Of a stretch of DNA of 6,328 bases, positions 1-6,328 are shown one piece after another. Source of the stretch: Pseudomonadota bacterium (GTDB lineage Bacteria > Pseudomonadota > Alphaproteobacteria > Sphingomonadales > Sphingomonadaceae). The notes under the pieces were generated by a model. The model did not search any database. It saw only the letters and a list, made by a program, of their open reading frames with translations, and was not told where the DNA came from. The stretch's first letter is position 1. Each line of letters starts with the position of its first letter. The position numbers and the translations under genes were made by a program. The stretch is from the NCBI GenBank assembly GCA_023432995.1, contig JAEZES010000046.1:1-6328 (forward strand), read 5' to 3'.

Positions 1-375
1 GGGCGTGCCGGTGAGCACGCCGCCGTAGTTGCCTTCGCGGCTCTGGAGCAGCGCCCGCGCATCGAACGGCTCGCCGGACTCGAGCCGTGCGTGCTCGACC
101 AGCTCGGGCACACCGAAACCGAGGCGATCGTGCAGTTCGGCCTGCGCGGCGAGCATGCGCTCGACATCGTCGCCCGCCATCGCGATCGCGACCTTGGGCG
201 TGCCCGCCGAGCTCTCGACCCGCTGGCCGATCCCGCCGGCGATCGCCCCGACGGCGAGCGGGAACAGCGGGCCGAGCAGGAAGAAGATGAAAGCGCGGCT
301 GAACAGGATCGCCGTGAAGTCGCGCCGGGCGATGACCCAGGCGGCCTTGAGCAGCGGGAGCCGCCCGGCGCTCAC
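1..375 (-). CDS. ABC-2 type exporter permease, N-terminal part (runs off the left edge)
   Basis: This is the first 125 codons of an integral-membrane permease that would work with the ATPase encoded just upstream. Translation from the GTG at 373-375 begins VSAGRLPLLKAAWVIARRDF, an amphipathic, basic cytoplasmic start. A strongly hydrophobic segment at about residues 23-50 (rich in Phe, Leu, Ala and Gly) is the likely first membrane helix. A soluble stretch follows (KVAIAMAGDD, then an acidic and helical region), which matches the large extracytoplasmic domain after the first helix in NatB-like ABC-2 permeases. The start is chosen because the GTG overlaps the ATPase stop as GTGA and sits 8 bases after a GAGGAG ribosome-binding site. 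No other ATG or GTG lies close by. The remaining helices and the C-terminus are outside the window. The substrate cannot be told from the sequence; NatAB relatives are linked to sodium export, but many members have unknown cargo. Confidence 0.85.
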   Translation of the reverse strand, partial: MSAGRLPLLKAAWVIARRDFTAILFSRAFIFFLLGPLFPLAVGAIAGGIGQRVESSAGTPKVAIAMAGDDVERMLAAQAELHDRLGFGVPELVEHARLESGEPFDARALLQSREGNYGGVLTGTP

Positions 376-1352
376 GGCTGCGGCTCCTCGGTCTCGAGCG
401 CCTTCGCCGCGGCCTCGCCGGCGATCGCCACGAACGCGTCGTGCAGCCCGGCACGCTCGATCGACAGCGACAGTATCCCCGCGTCGCCCTCGATCAGCGC
501 GCGCAACAGCGGCTCGATGCCGCTTTCAGGCAGCGGGAAATACCAGAACTGGCCCTCGTGCCGCGCCGAGGCCGGCAGCGCGGCACGCCACGGTCCGTCG
601 GCGTTGCGCGTCTCGAGCCGGACCTGCGCCGGAATGCGATCGCGCGCCGCGTCGACCGAGCCGGCATAGGGCACCTTGCCGCCGGCGATGATGGCCACGC
701 TGTCGCACAGCCGCTCGGCGTGCGCGATCACGTGGGTCGAGAAGATCACCGTCGTGCCCTTTTCGGCGAGACCGCGGATCAGCCGCTCGAGCTTGCCCTG
801 GTTGATCGCGTCGAGTCCCGAGAATGGCTCGTCGAGAATGACCAGCCGGGGCTCGTGCACCAGCGTGCCGAGCAGCTGGGCCTGCTGCGCCATGCCCTTC
901 GACATCTGCCGGATCTGGCGATCGGCGGGCAGGCCGTTGGCCTCGAGCAGCTCACGCCCGCGCCGACGGCCCTCGGCGAGCGGCAGCCCCCGCAGGGCGC
1001 CCATGAAGGCGACCGCCTCGAACGCCTTCATCGAGGGGTAGAGCCCGCGCTCCTCGGGCAGGTAGCCAACCTGGCGGGCGATGTCGTGCGGGTTGGCGTG
1101 GCCGAGCACGAAGCGCTCGCCGGCATCGGGCTCGATGATCCCGAGCAGCATCCGCAGGGTCGTCGTCTTGCCGGCACCGTTGGGCCCGAGCACGCCGTAG
1201 ATCGCCCCTTCGGGCACCGCGAGGTCGACGCCATCGACCGCGAGCGTGCCTTCGAAACGCTTGACCAGGCCGCGCGCCTCGATCGCCAGCCCCGGTGTCG
1301 GCCCGCTTCCGAGATTGTCGGCCACCGCCGCTTCGCCTAGCCCTCGCCCCAT
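372..1352 (-). CDS. ABC transporter ATP-binding protein, NatA/ABC-2 exporter type
   Basis: This 326-residue cytoplasmic ATPase would energise the ABC-2 permease that follows it. Visible motifs in order: Walker A GPNGAGKT (56-63); YLPEERGLYP (98-106 region), where Glu stands at the usual Q-loop glutamine; signature MSKGM (150-154) in place of LSGGQ; Walker B LVILDEP (170-176) with the catalytic Glu; D-loop SGLD (178-181); and switch histidine in STH (H207). The changed Q-loop and signature are usual in the NatA-like subfamily, so the protein should be active. About 100 residues after the nucleotide-binding domain match the position of the DUF4162 C-terminal extension of these ATPases. The ATG at 1350-1352 is the most upstream possible start, because an in-frame TAA lies four codons before it (1362-1364). 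Family similarity begins only at about residue 22 (LAIEARGLVKRF), so a GTG at codon 10 is an alternative. No strong ribosome-binding site precedes either. The gene is divergent from queG and overlaps the permease by four bases. Confidence 0.92.
   Translation of the reverse strand: MGRGLGEAAVADNLGSGPTPGLAIEARGLVKRFEGTLAVDGVDLAVPEGAIYGVLGPNGAGKTTTLRMLLGIIEPDAGERFVLGHANPHDIARQVGYLPEERGLYPSMKAFEAVAFMGALRGLPLAEGRRRGRELLEANGLPADRQIRQMSKGMAQQAQLLGTLVHEPRLVILDEPFSGLDAINQGKLERLIRGLAEKGTTVIFSTHVIAHAERLCDSVAIIAGGKVPYAGSVDAARDRIPAQVRLETRNADGPWRAALPASARHEGQFWYFPLPESGIEPLLRALIEGDAGILSLSIERAGLHDAFVAIAGEAAAKALETEEPQP
384..389 (-). promoter_or_regulatory. Shine-Dalgarno sequence of the ABC permease
   Basis: On the minus strand GAGGAG lies inside the last codons of the ATPase gene, with an 8-base spacer to the GTG at 373-375. 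It supports the GTG as the permease start. Together with the GTGA stop/start overlap it suggests that translation of the permease is coupled to that of the ATPase, which would keep the subunits in fixed proportion. Confidence 0.7.
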
Positions 1353-1353
1353 G

Positions 1354-1380
1354 GCGCCGGCTTACCCGGCGCGGGTTAAC
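1354..1380. promoter_or_regulatory. Overlapping inverted repeats in the divergent ABC/queG intergenic gap
   Basis: The 44 bases between the two divergent starts hold a perfect 7-base inverted repeat, GCGCCGG (1354-1360) and CCGGCGC (1366-1372), around a CTTAC loop. A second possible stem overlaps it: TTACCCG (1362-1368) pairs with CGGGTTAA (1372-1379) around GCG, with one bulged T. The two stems share bases and cannot form together. The gap must carry the 5' signals of both genes unless one is transcribed from inside its neighbour, so an operator or shared promoter element is possible. No clear -35/-10 pair is visible. At this GC content, short palindromes also arise by chance, so the regulatory role is an inference. 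Confidence 0.3.
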
Positions 1381-1396
1381 GGGAGCAACCGCAATC

Positions 1397-2452
1397 GTGG
1401 CCGGGGCCGCGGAACTCGACGACCTCAAGACGCGCCTCGCTGAGCAGGCGCGCGCGCTCGGCTTCGCCGCGGTCGGCTTCGCCCCGGCGGCTGAGGACCC
1501 GCTGCGCGCGCGGCGGCTGCACGAATGGCTGGGCGAGGGTTGCCACGGGCAGATGGAATGGATGGAGGCGCGCGCCGACGTCCGCCAGGGCCCGCTGGCG
1601 CTGTGGCCCGAAGCGCGCAGCGTGATCGCGCTCGGCATGAGCTACGCCCCAGAGAGCGACCCGCTGGCGCTCGCGGGCGATCCCGAACGCGCGCGGATCT
1701 CGGTCTACGCCCAGGGACAGGACTACCACGACACGGTCAAGAAGGCGCTCAAGGCGCTCGCCCGCTGGCTGGTCGAGCAGGCTCCCGGCACCGAGCTCAA
1801 GGTCTTCGTCGACACCGCCCCGGTGATGGAAAAGCCGCTCGGCGAGGCGGCCGGGATCGGCTGGCAGGGCAAGCACACCAACCTCGTCAGCCGCGAGCAT
1901 GGCAGCTGGCTGTTCCTCGGGGCGATCTTTACCACGCTGCCGTTCGCGCCCGATCCGCCACACGCGGACCGCTGCGGCTCGTGCCGGGCGTGCCAGGATG
2001 CCTGCCCGACCGACGCCTTTCCGGCGCCCTACCGGCTCGATGCGCGGCGCTGCATCTCGTACCTGACGATCGAGCACAAGGGGCCGATTCCGGAAGAGTT
2101 CCGCGCCGCGATCGGCAACCGCATCTACGGCTGCGACGACTGCCTCGCGGTGTGCCCGTGGAACAAGTTCGCCGTGACCGCCGCGCGTCACCGCGCCTTC
2201 CTGCCGCGCGCCGAGCTCGCGGCCCCGCGGCTGGCCGAACTGCTCGCGCTCGACGACGCCGGCTTCCGCCGGCTGTTCTCCGGCTCCCCGATCAAGCGCG
2301 TCGGCCGCGACCGCTTCGTGCGCAACTGCCTGGTTGCCGCCGGCAACAGCGGGAATGCCAAGCTCGAAGCGCCGGTGCGGGCGCTGCTGGCGGATCCCGA
2401 TCCGGCGGTGGCCGAAGCCGCGGAATGGGCCCTGGACCGAATCCTCCGCTGA
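1397..2452 (+). CDS. queG: epoxyqueuosine reductase QueG
   Basis: QueG is a cytoplasmic, cobalamin-dependent iron-sulfur enzyme that reduces epoxyqueuosine to queuosine in the wobble position of tRNAs with GUN anticodons, the last step of queuosine synthesis. From the GTG at 1397 the protein has 351 residues, a normal family length. The N-terminal DUF1730 domain covers about 10-190 and contains VDTAPVMEK, whose Asp139 corresponds to the proposed catalytic acid. Eight cysteines for two [4Fe-4S] clusters follow: CGSCRACQDACP (C193, C196, C199, C203), RRCISYLTIEHKG (C219) and GCDDCLAVCPWN (C246, C249, C253). The C-terminal 90 residues are helical and end in a HEAT-like repeat (VRALLADPDPAVAEAAEWAL). 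The reading frame is open back to an ATG at 1295, but that start would overlap the divergent ATPase gene and add 34 Arg/Pro-rich residues unlike the family. The GTG, 11 bases after GGGAG at 1381-1385, is preferred. No other queuosine gene lies in the window. Confidence 0.95.
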   Translation: MAGAAELDDLKTRLAEQARALGFAAVGFAPAAEDPLRARRLHEWLGEGCHGQMEWMEARADVRQGPLALWPEARSVIALGMSYAPESDPLALAGDPERARISVYAQGQDYHDTVKKALKALARWLVEQAPGTELKVFVDTAPVMEKPLGEAAGIGWQGKHTNLVSREHGSWLFLGAIFTTLPFAPDPPHADRCGSCRACQDACPTDAFPAPYRLDARRCISYLTIEHKGPIPEEFRAAIGNRIYGCDDCLAVCPWNKFAVTAARHRAFLPRAELAAPRLAELLALDDAGFRRLFSGSPIKRVGRDRFVRNCLVAAGNSGNAKLEAPVRALLADPDPAVAEAAEWALDRILR

Positions 2453-2482
2453 AAGGGGTGGTCAGAGCAACTCCTTAAGCGG
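2446..2482. terminator. Candidate bidirectional hairpin across the convergent stop codons
   Basis: CCGCT (2446-2450) pairs with AGCGG (2478-2482). After a small internal loop (2451-2452 against 2477), AAGGGGT (2453-2459) pairs with ACTCCTT (2470-2476) with one G-T wobble. This gives 12 pairs around a 10-base loop. The hairpin covers the TGA of queG (2450-2452) and the TGA of the oxidoreductase (2462-2464), which are only nine bases apart, so it could end transcription in both directions. There is no T-tract on either side, so it is not a classical intrinsic terminator. It may instead be a pausing or RNA-stabilising structure. Confidence 0.4.
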
Positions 2483-3700
2483 CGTCTCGACATCCATCAG
2501 CGCCTCGGGGGCGATCGTCGCGCGCGCTTCGACCAGCTTGCGCCCTTGCGCGTAGTCCTTGGTCCGGTTGACGCAGTCGAGCGCGATCACCTGGCCGTTC
2601 TTCAGGTAGATGAGTGAGAAACTGCGCTCCGCCGGGTCACCGCGCAGCACGGTCGCGTCATGGCCGAGGTTGAGGCCGACCGTCTGCAGCCTTAGGTCGT
2701 ACTGGTTCGACCAGAACCACGGCAGCGCCTCGTAGGGCTGGGGGTCGCCGCAGATCGCCCGGGCGGCGGTGCTGGCCATGTCGTTGGCGTTCTGTACGCT
2801 CTCAAGCCGGACCACTGCGCCGCCGGCCCAGACGTTCCCATGCGCAGCGCAGTCGCCGATCGCGTAGACCTCGGGCAGGCTGGTGCGGCAATACTGGTCG
2901 ACGTCGACCCCGTTGGCGCCGGCCGCCCCGGCGGCGATCAGCGGGCCGACCGCGGGCACGATGCCGATCCCGACGACGACGAGGTCGCACGGAATCGTCT
3001 CGCCGCTCGTCAGGCGCACGCCGGTCACGCGCTCGTCGCCCTCGATCGCCTCGACTTCGGCGCCGAGGCGAATGTCGACGCCGTGCGCGCGGTGCTCGGC
3101 CTCGTAGAACCGCGACAGGTCCTCGCCGGCGACGCGGGCAAGCACCCGGTCGAGCATCTCGACCAGCGTGACCTCGCAGCCGAGCTTGGTCAGCACCGCG
3201 GCCACCTCGAGCCCGACGTAGCCCCCGCCGACGACGACCGCGCGGCGCGCGCCGGCGGCGATCGCCGCGGCGATCTCGTCGCTGTCGGGCTTGTCGCGCA
3301 CGACGTGCACGCCGGGCAGCAGCGCGCCCGGGCACGACAGCCGCCGCGCGTCGCCCCCCGCGGCCCAGACCAGCGTGCCGTAAGCGACGCCGTCGCCGCC
3401 CGAGACGGCAAGCGTCTTTGCCACGGCGTCGACCGACTTGACGTTGGCTTCGAGCAGCAGCTCGATCCGGCGCTCGCCCCAGAACTGCGCCGGGCGGATC
3501 AGCAGCCGTTCGAAGGGCTTGTCGCCGGCGAGGTATTCCTTCGACAGCGGCGGCCGCTCGTACGGCGGCACCGAATCCCGCCCGACCAGCAGGATCGAGC
3601 CCTCGAACCCGAGGTGGCGCAGCGCCAGCGCCGCCTGGGCCCCGCCGTGCCCGGTGCCGACGATCACCACGTCCGCGGCGAGGGGAGCGTCGGACGCCAT
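2462..3700 (-). CDS. FAD/NAD(H)-dependent oxidoreductase, putidaredoxin/ferredoxin reductase type
   Basis: This 412-residue flavoprotein resembles the NADH-dependent reductases that feed electrons to [2Fe-2S] ferredoxins of P450s and ring-hydroxylating oxygenases. An N-terminal FAD-binding Rossmann motif is seen (VVIVGTGHGG, 11-20), then the RPPLSKEYL segment (49-57) typical of this class. The central NAD-binding motif is VVVGGGYVGLE (155-165). The next strand ends in Glu181 (VTLVE), which favours NADH over NADPH. The second FAD motif YAIGDCA lies at 279-285. The C-terminal region from about 327 (WFWSNQYDLRLQTVG) matches the reductase C-terminal domain. There is no CxxC redox pair, which argues against a disulfide reductase. 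The usual ATG-like motif reads WAAGGDARRL (112-121). The ATG start is three bases after the glutamate dehydrogenase stop, without a good ribosome-binding site, so translation probably depends on read-on from that gene. No ferredoxin, P450 or oxygenase gene is visible nearby, so the electron acceptor is unknown. Confidence 0.88.
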   Translation of the reverse strand: MASDAPLAADVVIVGTGHGGAQAALALRHLGFEGSILLVGRDSVPPYERPPLSKEYLAGDKPFERLLIRPAQFWGERRIELLLEANVKSVDAVAKTLAVSGGDGVAYGTLVWAAGGDARRLSCPGALLPGVHVVRDKPDSDEIAAAIAAGARRAVVVGGGYVGLEVAAVLTKLGCEVTLVEMLDRVLARVAGEDLSRFYEAEHRAHGVDIRLGAEVEAIEGDERVTGVRLTSGETIPCDLVVVGIGIVPAVGPLIAAGAAGANGVDVDQYCRTSLPEVYAIGDCAAHGNVWAGGAVVRLESVQNANDMASTAARAICGDPQPYEALPWFWSNQYDLRLQTVGLNLGHDATVLRGDPAERSFSLIYLKNGQVIALDCVNRTKDYAQGRKLVEARATIAPEALMDVETPLKELL

Positions 3701-3703
3701 GGC

Positions 3704-6328
3704 TCAGCGATGCAGCAGGTTGCGCGCCTGGCTGGCGATCTGCGCCAGCATCGCCGCGGACAGCGGGCTCGCGGCCTGCGCGCGCGCGATCATCGTGCGG
3801 AACTGGCGGATGGCAGGTTCGCTCGCCGCGGCCCACCGCTCGATCAGCGCCTGCGGGTCGCCCTTGGCCCGCTTGCCCGAGGCGAGCCCGCGCAGGAAAT
3901 CGAACCGCATCTGCTGGAAATCGCGTGCCAGCCCGGCGACCAGCAGCCGCTCCCACGGGTCCGAGGGGTTCATCACCGTGGCCCGCTGCTGCGCCCAGTC
4001 GAGCCCGAGCCGCGCGCCGAGGTCGCTGAAGGCGCGTGTCAGCGCGATCGGTCCGATGCCGGTAACGCGCGCGAGGCGGGCGAGGCCGATCGCCCCGTCA
4101 ACCGCGAACAGATTGGCGACCATCGCCGCGATCTTGGGCGGTGCGCCGGCCGCAAGCAGCTCGGAGACGATCGCCTCGGCGTGACCACGGGCCTCATCGG
4201 CCAGCAGGTCGTCGACATGGGCAACGAGTTCGGCCACGCCCGCCGCGACCTCGTCGACCAGCCGCGCCGCGCTCTCGACCGCGCCGCCGGCGCGAAGCAG
4301 GTCGGCCATGTGCGCGCGCAGCGCGGAAGCGGCGCGCTCGAACAGCAGGATGCGCGCCGGTTCGGGCATCGGCGCCTCGTCGATCGCCTGCCAGATAGCG
4401 TCCATCCGGAGCAACCGGCAGGCGCCGACGAAGGCCCCGGCGATGCGATCGAGCCCGGCGCCCTCCTCTTCGGCCAGCTCGAACGGGTGGACCATGCCCA
4501 TCCGGTTGACCATCTTGTTGGCCACCACGGTGGCGACGATCTCGCGCCGCAGCCGGTGCGCCAGGATGCGCTTGCGGAACGGGCCCTGCATCGCCGCGGG
4601 GAAGTCGCCGAGCAGCAGCGGCACGGCATCGTCGTCGCCTGCGAGATCGCTCCTTTCGATCGCCGCCTGCAGCACGAGCTTGGTGCTCGACAGCAGGATC
4701 GCGAGCTCGGGCCGGGTCAGGCCGTGGCCGTCGGCAGCGCGGCGGGCAAAAGTCTCGCTGTCGGCCAGGCCCTCGGTCCGGCGGTCGAGGTCGCCGCCGG
4801 CTTCGAGCGTCTCGATCAGCCGCAGCTGCGAGGCCGTGGCCCTGGCCCCGCCCTTTTCGGCGATCGACAGCGCCAGCGCCTGCAGGCGGTTGTCCTCGAG
4901 CACCAGCTCGGCGACCTCGTCGGTCATCGCCTCGAGCAGGGCGACGCGGCGCGCCTCCGACAGCTGGCCGGCGCGCTTGGCCGCCTCGAGCGCGATCTTG
5001 ATGTTGACCTCGTTGTCCGAGCAGTCGACGCCGGCTGAATTGTCGATGAAGTCGGTGTTGATGCGCCCGCCCTTGAGCGCGAACTCGATCCGTCCGGCCT
5101 GGGTCACGCCGAGGTTGGCCCCTTCGCCGACGACTCGCGCGCGGACCTCGTCGCCGCTGACCCGCAGGCCATCGTTGGCCGGATCGCCGACCTGTGCATG
5201 GCTCTCGTGGCTAGCCTTGATGTAGGTGCCGATGCCCCCGAACCACAGCAGGTCGACCGGAGCTTTGAGGATCGCGTTGATCAGGGTTTCGGGATCGAGC
5301 TCCTTGACCTCGAGGCCAAGCGCGGCCTGCGCCTCGCGCGACAGCGGGATCGACTTGAGCGTACGCGGGAAGACGCCGCCGCCCTTGCTGATCAGCTTGG
5401 GCGAATAGTCGGCCCAGCTCGAGCGCGGCAGGCCGAACAGCCGCTTGCGCTCCTTCCAGCTGGCCGCCGGATCCGGATCGGGATCGATGAACACGTGGCG
5501 GTGATCGAACGCCGCAACCAGCTTGATCGCCTTCGACAGCAGCATGCCGTTGCCGAACACGTCGCCCGACATGTCGCCGCAACCGGCCACGCGCACCGGC
5601 TCCTTCTGCACGTCGACCCCGAGTTCGAGGAAATGCCGCCGGACCGACAGCCACGCGCCACGCGCGGTGATGCCCATCGCCTTGTGGTCGTAGCCCTTCG
5701 AGCCGCCGCTGGCGAAGGCGTCGCCGAGCCAGAAGTCGTGCTCGGCGGCGATCGCGTTGGCGGTGTCGGAGAACGTCGCGGTGCCTTTGTCGGCGGCGAC
5801 CACGAAGTACGGGTCGTCGCCGTCATGGATCACCACGCCCGCGGGATGCACGACCTTGTCGCCGACGATGTTGTCGGTGATCGACAGCATCGTGCGGATG
5901 AACAGCTTGTAGCTCTCCCGCCCCTCGGCCGCCCAGGCGTCGCGGTCGACCGCCGGATCGGGCAAGTGCTTGGGATAGAACCCGCCTTTCGCCCCGGTCG
6001 GCACGATCACGGCGTTCTTGACCCGCTGCGCCTTCATCAGCCCGAGCACCTCGGTGCGGAAGTCGTCGCGCCGGTCGGACCAGCGCAGGCCGCCGCGCGC
6101 GACCGGGCCGGCGCGCAGGTGGATGCCCTCGACGCGGCGCGAATAGACGAAGATCTCGCGCCACGGCACCGGCCTGGGCAGCCCCGGCACCTGCGCCGAA
6201 TCGAGCTTCAGCGCCAGCGCCTCGGCTCCGGCCGGAGCGAAGGCGTTGGTCCGCAGGACGGCACCGATCGTCGCCCAGTAGAGCCGCAGCAGGCGGTCGT
6301 GGTTGATCGCCGCGACCCCGGCGAGGCC
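3704..6328 (-). CDS. NAD-specific glutamate dehydrogenase, large (about 180 kDa) type, C-terminal part
   Basis: This enzyme oxidatively deaminates glutamate to 2-oxoglutarate and ammonium with NAD+ and is generally catabolic. The window holds the last 874 codons; the frame stays open to the right edge, where it reads NHDRLLRLYWATIGAVLRTN. A GTG at 6188-6190 is internal, not a start. The family is usually about 1,500-1,650 residues, so roughly 700 N-terminal residues (the ACT-like regulatory part) are missing. Numbering from the right edge, the catalytic region includes KLDSAQVPGLP (41-51), REIFVYSRRVEGIHLR (57-72), GGLRWSDRRDDFRTEVLGL (79-97) and VKNAVIVPTGAKGG (103-116), whose Lys residues match the substrate and catalytic lysines of glutamate dehydrogenases. 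The dinucleotide-binding region has GCGDMSGDVFGNGM (249-262). It is followed by WFGGIGTYIKA (362-372), VVGEGANLGVTQ (399-410) and TDFIDNSAGVDCSDNEVN (425-442). The remaining 430 residues form the helical C-terminal domain. The stop at 3704-3706 is three bases before the next gene, implying one transcript. Confidence 0.95.
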   Translation of the reverse strand, partial: GLAGVAAINHDRLLRLYWATIGAVLRTNAFAPAGAEALALKLDSAQVPGLPRPVPWREIFVYSRRVEGIHLRAGPVARGGLRWSDRRDDFRTEVLGLMKAQRVKNAVIVPTGAKGGFYPKHLPDPAVDRDAWAAEGRESYKLFIRTMLSITDNIVGDKVVHPAGVVIHDGDDPYFVVAADKGTATFSDTANAIAAEHDFWLGDAFASGGSKGYDHKAMGITARGAWLSVRRHFLELGVDVQKEPVRVAGCGDMSGDVFGNGMLLSKAIKLVAAFDHRHVFIDPDPDPAASWKERKRLFGLPRSSWADYSPKLISKGGGVFPRTLKSIPLSREAQAALGLEVKELDPETLINAILKAPVDLLWFGGIGTYIKASHESHAQVGDPANDGLRVSGDEVRARVVGEGANLGVTQAGRIEFALKGGRINTDFIDNSAGVDCSDNEVNIKIALEAAKRAGQLSEARRVALLEAMTDEVAELVLEDNRLQALALSIAEKGGARATASQLRLIETLEAGGDLDRRTEGLADSETFARRAADGHGLTRPELAILLSSTKLVLQAAIERSDLAGDDDAVPLLLGDFPAAMQGPFRKRILAHRLRREIVATVVANKMVNRMGMVHPFELAEEEGAGLDRIAGAFVGACRLLRMDAIWQAIDEAPMPEPARILLFERAASALRAHMADLLRAGGAVESAARLVDEVAAGVAELVAHVDDLLADEARGHAEAIVSELLAAGAPPKIAAMVANLFAVDGAIGLARLARVTGIGPIALTRAFSDLGARLGLDWAQQRATVMNPSDPWERLLVAGLARDFQQMRFDFLRGLASGKRAKGDPQALIERWAAASEPAIRQFRTMIARAQAASPLSAAMLAQIASQARNLLHR

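Noticed and set aside
29..691. A 220-codon plus-strand open frame opposite the permease and the end of the ATPase gene.
   Set aside because: The product is Ser/Arg/Pro/Ala-rich and motif-free, while the minus strand gives a convincing permease N-terminus with membrane segment and ribosome-binding site.
880..905. Degenerate ABC signature (MSKGM) and a Glu at the Q-loop as signs of a decayed or novel ATPase.
   Set aside because: These variants are common in NatA-like ATPases of ABC-2 exporters, and the Walker B Glu and switch His are intact.
441..1340. A 299-codon plus-strand open frame opposite the ABC ATPase gene.
   Set aside because: It lies wholly antisense to a gene with intact Walker A, Walker B and signature motifs. 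Its translation shows no motif and has the same shadow composition.
1295..1396. A longer N-terminus for QueG starting at the ATG at 1295.
   Set aside because: It would overlap the start of the divergent ATPase gene by 58 bases and add an Arg/Pro-rich leader not typical of QueG. The GTG at 1397 gives the usual family length.
2840..5038. A 732-codon open frame on the plus strand, running antisense across the oxidoreductase and glutamate dehydrogenase genes.
   Set aside because: Its product is a low-complexity Arg/Gly/Ala/Asp-rich string with no recognisable domain. It crosses the junction of two well-supported minus-strand genes and is explained by G/C-rich third codon positions suppressing stops on the opposite strand.
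6188..6190. A GTG start giving an 828-residue protein for the glutamate dehydrogenase.
   Set aside because: The frame continues open to the right edge, and the upstream translation (with ALALKLDSAQVPGLP across this point) matches the conserved catalytic region of the large enzyme, so the GTG is an internal Val codon.

Overview
This window is an ordinary, densely coding stretch of a very GC-rich bacterial chromosome. Codon third positions are strongly G/C, and long spurious reading frames lie opposite the real genes, as expected at this base composition. The gene content points to an alphaproteobacterium, most likely in the Sphingomonadales (Sphingomonas, Novosphingobium or Erythrobacter-like). 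It comprises a large NAD-type glutamate dehydrogenase, a putidaredoxin-reductase-type flavoprotein, QueG, and an ABC-2 exporter pair. The taxonomic placement is inferred from family resemblance and composition; there is no rRNA or other marker gene here.

Layout from left to right. Positions 1-1352 hold two minus-strand genes of an ABC-2/NatAB-like exporter: the ATPase (372-1352), then a permease (1-375) whose C-terminal part runs off the left edge. The two overlap by four bases (GTGA) and the permease has a clear Shine-Dalgarno sequence. A 44-base divergent gap (1353-1396) containing overlapping inverted repeats separates the ATPase from plus-strand queG (1397-2452), the epoxyqueuosine reductase of tRNA queuosine synthesis. 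queG converges on a minus-strand block with only nine bases between the stop codons. A 12-pair hairpin covers both stops. The minus-strand block is an NADH-type FAD oxidoreductase (2462-3700), preceded by the C-terminal 874 residues of a large NAD-dependent glutamate dehydrogenase (3704 to the right edge). Those two genes are three bases apart and almost certainly co-transcribed.

Functionally the window holds three units: an exporter of unknown substrate, a single tRNA-modification enzyme, and a glutamate-catabolism gene coupled to a ferredoxin-reductase-like flavoprotein. The pairing of the last two is the least explained aspect. There is no gene-free stretch above 300 bases, and I see no tRNA or rRNA gene, insertion sequence, CRISPR array, phage gene or attachment site. 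I do not see an undescribed system here; the findings below are modest and mostly concern gene junctions.
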